Virus record (IMG/VR): IMGVR_UViG_3300042691_023936
Location: 1 to 64,000 of that record
Reading direction: 5' to 3' (one strand)
Length of the DNA: 64,000 nucleotides
Source: a virus
The stretch's first letter is position 1. The number at the start of each line of letters is the position of its first letter. Of the stretch, positions 8,488-15,681 are shown in pieces. The notes below the pieces were generated by a model. The model worked only from the letters and a program-made list of their open reading frames with translations, was not told the DNA's origin and made no database searches. A program made the position numbers and the translations under genes.

Positions 8488-10206
8488 ATGGCAGAACAAA
8501 TTATTTCACCTGGCGTATTCCAAATAGAATCTGACCAGAGTCTTTACACAACACAACCACCAGCATTAGGAGCTGCAATTGTTGGTCCTACAGTAATGGG
8601 TAGACCGTTTGTCCCTACATATGTAACTACATATTCTCAATACTTATCGTTATTTGGTGATACTTTTAAAAGTAGTAGTTATTATTATGAATACTTTACA
8701 TCACAAGCAGCTAAAGAATATTTTCAAAATGGTGGTCAATCGTTACTAGTAACTAGAACTATTAGTGGATCAACAAATGCTAGTACTTACGCTACTGCAA
8801 ATGTTACTAGTGGTAGTGTAACTTCATTTACTTTAGAAGCCTTATCGTGGGGTAACCAAATGAATAACACTTCTAGTTTAGTAAGTGGTGCTTTAGCAAG
8901 TGGATCTTCATTAAATGTACGTTATGAGGTAACCTCAGTAAATACTGGTAGCGGTACTTTTACTTTAATTATTCGTCGTGGTGACGATAACGATGCTCAG
9001 AAAAATATTTTAGAAACATGGGCTAATATGAGTTTAGATCCTCAATTACCTAATTATGTTGCTCGTGTAATTGGTGATTTAAAACCAGTTTATGTAGCAG
9101 CAACTGGTACCAGTGCAGCATATGTTAATTATATTGGAACTTATCCAAACATATCACAATATGTTCGTGTATCCTCAGTAACTACACCAAATGTAGATTC
9201 AATTGATAATAACGGAATTTATAAATCAACTCAATATAGTAGTAGTTTACCTATAGTAGGAAGTGGTTCATTCGGTGGTTCATTTAATGGTGGTGTAGCT
9301 GATACTACTGCTGCTAAATTAATGAATGAAAATATTACTACAACTAATATTCAGGGATTTGCACCTGCCGATTATAATTTAGCATTTAGTTTATTATCTA
9401 ATGCCGATGAATACAGATTTAATATGCTGTTAGCTCCTGGTATTGGATTAGATAATTCAGCTGTATCTACTATGATAGCAACAGTAGAAGGACGTGGTGA
9501 TGCAATCGCAATTACAGATACTGGTGTTTACGGAACTGCAATCGGAACTGCAACTCAAAATGCTTCAGGTCAATCAAGCAATTACGCTGCTACTTACTAT
9601 CCTTGGGTTCAATTGTTTTCAAGTGGTTTAGGAAAAGTAATATGGTGCCCTCCATCAACAGTAATAGGTGGTGTATTATCATTTAACGATAGAGTAGGTG
9701 CTGAGTGGTTTGCACCAGCTGGTTTAAATAGAGGTGGTATTCCTTCAGTAGTTCGTCTTGAACGTAGATTACAACAAACAGATCGTGATGTTCTATATAG
9801 TGGAAATGTAAATCCACTTGCATCGTTCCCAGGAACCGGTACTTGTGTATGGGGCCAGAAAACACTACAACGTAAACCAACCTCTTTAGATCGTGTAAAT
9901 GTAAGACGTTTATTAATTGCTTTAAAAGATTTTATAGGTGGTGTATCTCGTACTTTAGTATTTGAACAAAATACAACTGTAACACGTAATAGATTCTTAT
10001 CACAAGTTAATCCATACTTAGAATCAGTAGTACAACGTCAAGGTTTGTATGCTTATAAAGTAGTAATGGATGATACCAATAATACAGCTGATGTAGTTGA
10101 TAGAAACCAATTAGTAGGTCAAATTTATATTCAACCTACTAAAACAGCAGAATTTATTATTCTAAATTATAATATAACACCAACTGGCGCTACGTTCGGT
10201 GCATAA
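8488..10206 (+). CDS. 18: Contractile tail sheath protein (T4 gp18 family)
   Basis: 572 residues; T4 gp18 has 659. The N-terminus (SPGVFQIESDQS) is the typical sheath start that threads into the neighbouring subunit. The C-terminal third has the conserved sheath core, including GQKTLQ, NVRRLLIALKDFI, a Phe-Glu-Gln-Asn segment, and a final beta strand. The central region is Ser/Thr-rich and variable, as expected for the exposed protrusion domain. The protein forms the contractile outer layer of the tail. A strong hairpin terminator follows, so the gene is probably transcribed alone at high level. Confidence 0.92.
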   Translation: MAEQIISPGVFQIESDQSLYTTQPPALGAAIVGPTVMGRPFVPTYVTTYSQYLSLFGDTFKSSSYYYEYFTSQAAKEYFQNGGQSLLVTRTISGSTNASTYATANVTSGSVTSFTLEALSWGNQMNNTSSLVSGALASGSSLNVRYEVTSVNTGSGTFTLIIRRGDDNDAQKNILETWANMSLDPQLPNYVARVIGDLKPVYVAATGTSAAYVNYIGTYPNISQYVRVSSVTTPNVDSIDNNGIYKSTQYSSSLPIVGSGSFGGSFNGGVADTTAAKLMNENITTTNIQGFAPADYNLAFSLLSNADEYRFNMLLAPGIGLDNSAVSTMIATVEGRGDAIAITDTGVYGTAIGTATQNASGQSSNYAATYYPWVQLFSSGLGKVIWCPPSTVIGGVLSFNDRVGAEWFAPAGLNRGGIPSVVRLERRLQQTDRDVLYSGNVNPLASFPGTGTCVWGQKTLQRKPTSLDRVNVRRLLIALKDFIGGVSRTLVFEQNTTVTRNRFLSQVNPYLESVVQRQGLYAYKVVMDDTNNTADVVDRNQLVGQIYIQPTKTAEFIILNYNITPTGATFGA

Positions 10207-10243
10207 CATAGTTTATAAGTTCCTGTAAGGAATATATTGAGAT

Positions 10244-10284
10244 TGTCCTCCTACAATGTTTATCATCGTAGGAGGACATTTTTT
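10244..10284 (+). terminator. Rho-independent terminator after sheath gene
   Basis: An 11-bp perfect stem (TGTCCTCCTAC with GTAGGAGGACA), 13-nt loop, then a run of six T. Confidence 0.85.
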
Positions 10285-10353
10285 GATAAAGTATAATATT
10301 TAATATAAAAACAAAAATACTTATAAAAATATATTTAGTTTTTTAAAATTATG

Positions 10354-10362
10354 TATATTTAT
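10354..10362 (+). promoter_or_regulatory. Single-box late-type promoter motif before tube gene
   Basis: TATATTTAT, 39 nt before the tail-tube ATG; no TTTG at the expected spacing. Confidence 0.5.
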
Positions 10363-10401
10363 ACTTAGACAATAATTAACAAATAAACTAATTTAAATAA
10401 A

Positions 10402-10887
10402 ATGCCAGTATTAAGCGCTAATGAGATAATGTTTACAGCTTTTGAACCAAAAGTTCAAAATCGCTTTATCATGTACATAGATGGTATTCCTGCATACCTA
10501 ATTAAAAAAGCAGCTTCACCTTCTTTAGAAGCTGGTGAAATTGTTCTAGATCATATCAATGTTTACCGTAAAGTTAAAGGTAAAGTTAGATGGAATGATA
10601 TGACACTTGAATTATATGATCCAATTACACCATCAGGTGCTCAAGCTGTAATGGAATGGGTTCGTCTATCACATGAATCTGTTACAGGCCGCGATGGTTA
10701 TTCAGATTTTTATAAAAAAGACATTACTTTAGACGTATTAGGTCCTGTAGGTGATATTATTAGTGAATGGGTTGTTAAAGGAGCATACGTTAAATCAGCT
10801 AATTTTGGTGATTATGATTGGGCAAATGATCAAGCAATTAACTTATCAGTTACAGTTGCTATGGATTATTGCGTGCTTAACTTCTGA
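10402..10887 (+). CDS. 19: Tail tube protein (T4 gp19 family)
   Basis: 161 residues; T4 gp19 has 163. The segments NRFIMYIDGIPAYLIKKA, LELYDPITPSGAQAVMEW and DVLGPVGDIISEW follow the gp19 pattern (beta barrel subunit with a long loop). It polymerises into the inner tube through which DNA passes. The gene lies after the sheath gene as in T4, but has its own promoter box and is followed by a hairpin terminator. Confidence 0.93.
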   Translation: MPVLSANEIMFTAFEPKVQNRFIMYIDGIPAYLIKKAASPSLEAGEIVLDHINVYRKVKGKVRWNDMTLELYDPITPSGAQAVMEWVRLSHESVTGRDGYSDFYKKDITLDVLGPVGDIISEWVVKGAYVKSANFGDYDWANDQAINLSVTVAMDYCVLNF

Positions 10888-10925
10888 TCTTTAATTAAGA
10901 AAATAGCGATCCAAATCGCGTCTTT

Positions 10926-10965
10926 TAACCCTCTCGTATATTTATATATGCAAGAGGGTTATTTT
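10926..10965 (+). terminator. Terminator after tube gene
   Basis: A 9-bp stem (TAACCCTCT with AGAGGGTTA) followed by TTTT. The 18-nt loop contains the promoter box for the next gene. Confidence 0.7.
10937..10945 (+). promoter_or_regulatory. Late-type promoter motif inside a terminator loop
   Basis: TATATTTAT lies in the loop of the gp19 terminator, 20 nt before ATG 10966. It would drive the endonuclease gene independently of the tube gene. Confidence 0.45.
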
Positions 10966-11721
10966 ATGCTTAAAAAAGACAAACTAATACAAGAAAAATA
11001 CAACGGTATTCATCCAACATGCCAATGTGGTTGTGGTGAACAAACACGTTATGAAGCTAAATTAAAAGATTTCTGTAAATGGAAAAGTGGACACCAATCC
11101 CGAGTTCCTGGTCACTTTGGTGATCCTAAAGCAAAAAAACGTGTACAAGCTATTATTAAAACACGTAAAGAAAAATTTGCTTCCGGTGAGTATGATTATA
11201 TAAAACAAGCTATCAAAGGTAGGGATAACATTGAATTAGGAAAGAAAATATCCCAAGGATCTAAAGGCATATCTAAACCTAAACCAGATGGGTTTGGAAT
11301 AGGACGCATACAATCTGAAGAAACTCGTAAAAAAATGAGTAATTCGGCTATACAACGCATAATAAAAACAGGTAAGGTTAAGCGATCTAATTTAGAATAT
11401 AAATTTGAAGGTTTACTTGAATTATTAGAAATCCAACATATCCATTCATATTTTATAAAAGATATAAATAAAATATATGATTTTTATTTACCTAAATACA
11501 ATATGCTAGTAGAAATAGATGGTGATTTTTGGCATTGTAATCCTAATACAAAATATGCATTACCTGAATGTAAAACTCAAGAAATAAATCTAACAAACGA
11601 TCAATTTAAAACACAATGGGCGTTAGACAACGGTTATAAATTGATACGTTTTTGGGAAAATGACATAAATAATAATATATTAAAAGTAAAACAAGTTTTA
11701 TTAGAAAACATAAAATCATAA
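10966..11721 (+). CDS. Vsr-like (PD-(D/E)XK fold) homing endonuclease
   Basis: 251 residues from ATG 10966. An in-frame ATG at 10948 lies in the terminator loop only 2 nt after the promoter box, so the later start is preferred. The N-terminus has CQCGCGEQT, a Cys cluster typical of phage homing endonucleases. A NUMOD3-like region (EETRKKMSNSAIQR) follows. The C-terminus, with YDFYLPKYNMLVEIDGDFWH and a late KLIRFWENDI, matches the very-short-patch-repair endonuclease fold used by some free-standing homing enzymes. It interrupts the order tube - gp26-like and is flanked by terminators. Confidence 0.75.
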   Translation: MLKKDKLIQEKYNGIHPTCQCGCGEQTRYEAKLKDFCKWKSGHQSRVPGHFGDPKAKKRVQAIIKTRKEKFASGEYDYIKQAIKGRDNIELGKKISQGSKGISKPKPDGFGIGRIQSEETRKKMSNSAIQRIIKTGKVKRSNLEYKFEGLLELLEIQHIHSYFIKDINKIYDFYLPKYNMLVEIDGDFWHCNPNTKYALPECKTQEINLTNDQFKTQWALDNGYKLIRFWENDINNNILKVKQVLLENIKS

Positions 11722-11728
11722 TATTTAT
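11721..11728 (+). promoter_or_regulatory. Late-type motif after the endonuclease gene, probably inactive
   Basis: ATATTTAT starts at the last base of the endonuclease stop codon, but a terminator follows within 50 nt and no gene lies between. It may be a chance match or a remnant of an earlier arrangement. Confidence 0.2.
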
Positions 11729-11767
11729 CGACATAAAATTACTTTTCCCGAAGTATACAGAAAAAAT

Positions 11768-11797
11768 TGGTTTGGCTTTTGCCAAACCTTTTTTTAT
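11768..11797 (+). terminator. Terminator of the GGTTTGG/CCAAACC type
   Basis: A perfect 8-bp stem GGTTTGGC-TTTT-GCCAAACC followed by seven T. It is one of three similar terminators that run directly into promoter boxes (also at 36981 and 44294). Confidence 0.85.
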
Positions 11798-11809
11798 CGT
11801 TATATTTAT
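11771..11809 (+). promoter_or_regulatory. Promoter overlapping terminator, before gp26-like gene
   Basis: TTTG in the 5' stem arm (11771-11774), 20 nt, then TATCGTTA at 11795. A second pairing is TTTG 11778-11781, 19 nt, TATATTTAT 11801-11809, which ends 20 nt before the ATG. Either could act. Confidence 0.5.
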
Positions 11810-11829
11810 ATTAAACAACAAGTTACAAA

Positions 11830-12600
11830 ATGGAAAACAATGTTACAAAACCTAAATTCCCAACTGAAATAGTAGATTTACCTTCAAAAGGCCTGCTATA
11901 TTCAAAGGAAAATCCATTATCAAGCGGTAAAATTGAAATGAAATATATGAGCGCACGTGAAGAAGATATTCTTACAAACGCAAATTATATTAAGCAAGGT
12001 ACTGTTATTGATAAATTATTACAAGCATTAATCGTATCTCCTATCAGTTATGATGATTTATTAATTGGAGACAAAAACGCAATTTTAGTTGCTGCCCGTA
12101 TTTTAGGATATGGTAAAGATTATCAATTTGTTTATAAAAACAAACAGGGATATGAAATAGAAACTACTGTTGATTTAACCACGTTAAACGACAAAGAAAT
12201 TGACGAAACTTTATTTAAACCCGGTGTAAATGAATTTACTTTTAATTTACCTCATTCAGATAATACTATTACGTTTAAATTATTAACACACGGTGATGAA
12301 AAGAAAATTGAGGCTGAAATTAAAGGTTTACAAAAATTAAACCCAACAGCATCATATGATGTTACTACTCGTTTAAAATATATGATAGTATCAGTAAATG
12401 GTAATAGGGATGCTAAAACAGTAAGAGAATTTGTAGACAATTTTTTAACAGCAAGAGATGCTAGAGCACTACGTGAATATTATGTAAAAATCCAACCAGA
12501 TATTGAAATGAAATACTATCCTGAGGATGAAAACTATGTAGGGGAGGGCATAGATATTCCTATTTCTCTTAACTTTTTTTGGCCTGACTCCGGAATATAG
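11830..12600 (+). CDS. 26: T4 gp26-like tail/baseplate assembly protein, probable tail assembly chaperone
   Basis: 256 residues. The N-terminus (EIVDLPSKGLLYSKENPLSSGKIE, then MSAREEDIL) is the signature of the T4 gp26-like baseplate family, which in many myoviruses sits just ahead of the tape measure gene. The frame ends at TAG 12598-12600, but a conserved-looking protein segment continues in another frame right after a run of seven T at 12574-12580. This is the arrangement of two-product tail assembly chaperones such as lambda G/GT. It would coat the tape measure protein during tail assembly; that role is inferred. Confidence 0.75.
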   Translation: MENNVTKPKFPTEIVDLPSKGLLYSKENPLSSGKIEMKYMSAREEDILTNANYIKQGTVIDKLLQALIVSPISYDDLLIGDKNAILVAARILGYGKDYQFVYKNKQGYEIETTVDLTTLNDKEIDETLFKPGVNEFTFNLPHSDNTITFKLLTHGDEKKIEAEIKGLQKLNPTASYDVTTRLKYMIVSVNGNRDAKTVREFVDNFLTARDARALREYYVKIQPDIEMKYYPEDENYVGEGIDIPISLNFFWPDSGI

Positions 12601-12856
12601 ACCAATATTATTTGGTCAAATTCATGATATTTGTTTTTGGGGACAAGGAGGATATGATTGGACTACTATTTATGATATGCCTATTTGGTTAAGAAAATTT
12701 ACATTTCTTAAATTAAAGGAACATTATGATAAACAAAATGAAGAAGCTGAAAAACAGCAAAACATGATGAATAATAAAAGTAAACAAGAAATAACCAAAC
12801 CTAATATAACCCCTCAAAACACACCCCATTATACAGTTAAAGCGCCTAAAAAATAG
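12554..12856 (+). CDS. Frameshift-encoded C-terminal extension of the gp26-like protein
   Basis: This frame is open from 12554 to TAG 12854-12856 and has no ATG before 12677. Yet its protein-like part begins well upstream (LTPEYRPILFGQIHDICFW, then YDMPIWLRKFTFLKLKEHY), so initiation at 12677 would lose most of it. Entry from the upstream gene by a +1 or -2 slip on the seven-T run would give a fusion of roughly 340 residues. The C-terminal part is polar and Gln/Lys/Asn-rich. It lies immediately before the tape measure gene, as the T part of G/GT does. A homopolymer indel in the assembly would give the same picture. Confidence 0.6.
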   Translation: MFLFLLTFFGLTPEYRPILFGQIHDICFWGQGGYDWTTIYDMPIWLRKFTFLKLKEHYDKQNEEAEKQQNMMNNKSKQEITKPNITPQNTPHYTVKAPKK

Positions 12857-12870
12857 GTGCTTTTTCTTTT
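12839..12870 (+). terminator. Terminator before tape measure gene
   Basis: A 10-bp stem with one G-T pair (AAAGCGCCTA with TAGGTGCTTT), 5-nt A loop and a T-rich tail; it overlaps the end of the frameshift extension. Confidence 0.7.
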
Positions 12871-12872
12871 TA

Positions 12873-12881
12873 TATATTTAT
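12873..12881 (+). promoter_or_regulatory. Single-box late-type promoter motif before tape measure gene
   Basis: TATATTTAT directly after the terminator, only 7 nt before the ATG, so the leader would be very short. Confidence 0.45.
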
Positions 12882-12888
12882 TACATAT

Positions 12889-15177
12889 ATGGCAACACCA
12901 GCAGACAAAGACAGTTTAGATAACATTAATAAGATTAATGAGTCCGCTAAAACATTAGCTAATACTTACAAACAGATTGAACAATCAACTGGAAGGTTAA
13001 ATGCTGATCAAAAAGAAACATTAGATATAGCTAAATCATTAGTTAATGTTTCTTATGAAATTGGAAAATCTATTAATTTAAGAATAAGCGGTGAAGCTAA
13101 ATCTAGAGATATAGCTAAACAAATAAAAGTATTAACTCAAAATCAATTAAATCAAAATGGAGAATTAAACAAATTAACAGATAATTCTGTTAAAGCAAAT
13201 ATAGCTAAACGAATTACTCAACAACAATTAGTAAGAGCTACTCAAGAACAAATAACTGCTGAAGAAAAATTAGGACAAAAAGCAAGCACAGTAGCAAATA
13301 TTCAAAGTACCATAAGAAACTACGAAGCTGGTATAATACAAGCTAGACTTAATAATAATAATATATTAGCTAGAACTTTAAGTCATTTAAAAAATCAAGC
13401 TAGTCTTAACTTATCTACTGCTAAGCAAGCTGAAAGAGATGCTAAAGAAGATTTAAGAAATAAAGATAGAGCGTTAAGTTCTGCTACTAAGATATCAGAA
13501 GAAGCTAAAAAACAATCTAAAATAGCATATGATGCTAAAAAAGCATATGAGGCAGCAATAGATGCTCAAAAACAAGAATTAGAATTACTTAATAAAGCTA
13601 AGATTATTGCTCAAGGAAAAGAAGTATTAAATGTATTAGCAGAAAAATTTAATATAAAACAAATCAAAGATATGTTTACATTAGTAGGCATATTTAAGAT
13701 GATATTAGATTCTGCTCTTAACTATAATAAAATATCTGTTGAAATAGGTAAAAACTTTGGATACGGTGCTGAACAAGCTAATAGAGTAGCATCTAATTTA
13801 AAAAGTGTTGCTCAAAGTTCTGATAACATAAATGTTACTCTAAAGAACGCAGCTGAAGCAATGAATCAGTTAAATACTCAAACTGGATTTGTAGCAGAAT
13901 ATTCAGCTAAAACTTTAGAAACTCAAATTATGTTAACCAAACAATTTGGATTAACAGCAGATGAGGCAGCGGGAGTTTATAAATTATCTGTTTTAACAGG
14001 AAAATCCTCAGAACAAGTAAATAAAGCAATGGTGGGTGCTTTTGTAGCATCTAGAAATCAACTTAAAGTTGGATTACCATTTAAGGCAACTATAGCTGAA
14101 GCCGCTAAAGTATCAGGCCAATTAGCCGCTAATTTAAAAAACAATCCTGAATTATTAGTACAGGCGGTATCTCAAGCTAAAGCATTAGGTACAACATTAG
14201 AACAAACTAAAAGACAAGGTGAATCATTATTAGATTTTGAATCATCTATAGAAAGTGAATTAAAAGCCGAATTATTAACAGGCCAAGCAATAAATTTAGA
14301 AAGAGCTAGATCAGCAGCATTAATGGGTGATCAAGTTACAGTAATGAAAGAACTTACAGATCAAGGTATGACTCTTGAAAAGTTCCAAAACATGAATGTA
14401 TTAGCTCAAAAGTCATTTGCTGCTGCTATTGGATTGAGTTCAGATGAATTAGCTAATCAACTTACAAAACAAAAATTAGCAGTTGAAAGTGGTAAATCAT
14501 TAGCTCAACTTACTGAAGAAGAAGCATTAGAAGCTGAAAAAAGACAGAATATACAAGATAAATTTAATGCCGCTGTTGAAAAATTACAAGATTTAATTGG
14601 TAATCTAGTAGCAGGACCTTTTGGAAAACTATTAGAAGTAATTACTTCTATATTATCGAATACAACTGCTCTTTGGACAATTTTAGGAGGTTTAGGAGGA
14701 TATATGGTAGCATCTATTCTACCTGCTTTTAGTAAATTAGGAGTAATGATGAGATTTATTCGAATGCAAGGTATAGGAGCCGCTATAGTGTCCGTTATTA
14801 AAGGAGCATGGGAATCATTAGGTGGGTTACCTGTAGTAGGACCTATATTAGCAGGAGCCGCTATTGCTGGTGGTATAGCATTAGTAAATTCTTATAAGGC
14901 CGATGATTTAATGTCTGAACCCGGATATGGTAAACGTACATTAACTACTGAAGAAGGACAATTTAAATTAAACGATAGAGATACATTAATAGCTGGTACG
15001 GATTTAGGTGGAGGAATAAAACCACAACAACAACCAATGCAAGACAATTCAGGAATGATAGCCGCCATTAATAGTTTACACCAAACATTATCACAGAAAA
15101 ATTTCTCTCCAGTATTAAAAGCAGATAGTACAATATTAGCAACAACAACAGCTCAAGGTTCTTATAATCTAGCTTAA
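12889..15177 (+). CDS. Tail tape measure-like protein
   Basis: 762 residues. The first 250 residues are helical, Ala/Lys/Gln-rich and probably coiled coil. A middle region (about 255-560) looks globular and helical. Residues about 590-670 hold hydrophobic Gly/Ala-rich stretches (LWTILGGLGGYMVASILPAF and GPILAGAAIAGGIALV), which could insert into the host membrane, as tape measure proteins do. A polar tail follows. Its position after the gp26-like chaperone gene fits a tail-length ruler (gp29 role). It has its own promoter box after a terminator. Confidence 0.7.
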   Translation: MATPADKDSLDNINKINESAKTLANTYKQIEQSTGRLNADQKETLDIAKSLVNVSYEIGKSINLRISGEAKSRDIAKQIKVLTQNQLNQNGELNKLTDNSVKANIAKRITQQQLVRATQEQITAEEKLGQKASTVANIQSTIRNYEAGIIQARLNNNNILARTLSHLKNQASLNLSTAKQAERDAKEDLRNKDRALSSATKISEEAKKQSKIAYDAKKAYEAAIDAQKQELELLNKAKIIAQGKEVLNVLAEKFNIKQIKDMFTLVGIFKMILDSALNYNKISVEIGKNFGYGAEQANRVASNLKSVAQSSDNINVTLKNAAEAMNQLNTQTGFVAEYSAKTLETQIMLTKQFGLTADEAAGVYKLSVLTGKSSEQVNKAMVGAFVASRNQLKVGLPFKATIAEAAKVSGQLAANLKNNPELLVQAVSQAKALGTTLEQTKRQGESLLDFESSIESELKAELLTGQAINLERARSAALMGDQVTVMKELTDQGMTLEKFQNMNVLAQKSFAAAIGLSSDELANQLTKQKLAVESGKSLAQLTEEEALEAEKRQNIQDKFNAAVEKLQDLIGNLVAGPFGKLLEVITSILSNTTALWTILGGLGGYMVASILPAFSKLGVMMRFIRMQGIGAAIVSVIKGAWESLGGLPVVGPILAGAAIAGGIALVNSYKADDLMSEPGYGKRTLTTEEGQFKLNDRDTLIAGTDLGGGIKPQQQPMQDNSGMIAAINSLHQTLSQKNFSPVLKADSTILATTTAQGSYNLA

Positions 15178-15183
15178 TACTCT

Positions 15184-15192
15184 AATATTTAT
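15184..15192 (+). promoter_or_regulatory. Single-box late-type promoter motif
   Basis: AATATTTAT, 26 nt before the ATG of the next structural gene. Confidence 0.45.
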
Positions 15193-15218
15193 ATTAAACA
15201 ATTAATTATTTTACAATT

Positions 15219-15635
15219 ATGGCAGTAGTAGACCAATACAAAGCAAGTACACTTGGATTATTAGTTAGACACAATGTTGAACCACAAAGAGATATGACAG
15301 CTAAAAATTCTTTTTGGGGATATAGAGACCCATCATCTAACGTAGATCCAGCACTAAGTCAATTACATGGAGAAGGATTTGCAAATCCATACCAATTAGG
15401 TTATTCAGTAGATGGAACTCCCAATGTTAGAGTAGAATCATTTGGTGATATCTCAGCAGGTAGTACAGTATCTGTTAAAAGACCATCTCTTATAGATGAA
15501 TTAGATAAAGATGCTCCTAACAATACTCAAATAGGATCCCCCGTTCCAAATGGCGGATCTGTAGTATCTAAAATATATAAATCTCCTACAGGACAAAGAT
15601 ATAAAGATTTAGGACCTATAGATGGTAGGTATTAA
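15219..15635 (+). CDS. Putative small baseplate/tail structural protein
   Basis: 138 residues, no family recognised. The protein is polar with many Gly, Pro and Ser, and has no signal or membrane segment. It starts a block of baseplate-like genes and has a late-type promoter box 26 nt upstream. The expected role is structural, on position alone. A weak inverted repeat in the 45 nt that follow does not look like a terminator. Confidence 0.5.
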   Translation: MAVVDQYKASTLGLLVRHNVEPQRDMTAKNSFWGYRDPSSNVDPALSQLHGEGFANPYQLGYSVDGTPNVRVESFGDISAGSTVSVKRPSLIDELDKDAPNNTQIGSPVPNGGSVVSKIYKSPTGQRYKDLGPIDGRY

Positions 15636-15681
15636 TTATAGTAGGAATATCCTAAATACTATTACTTTTAATTAAACATAA

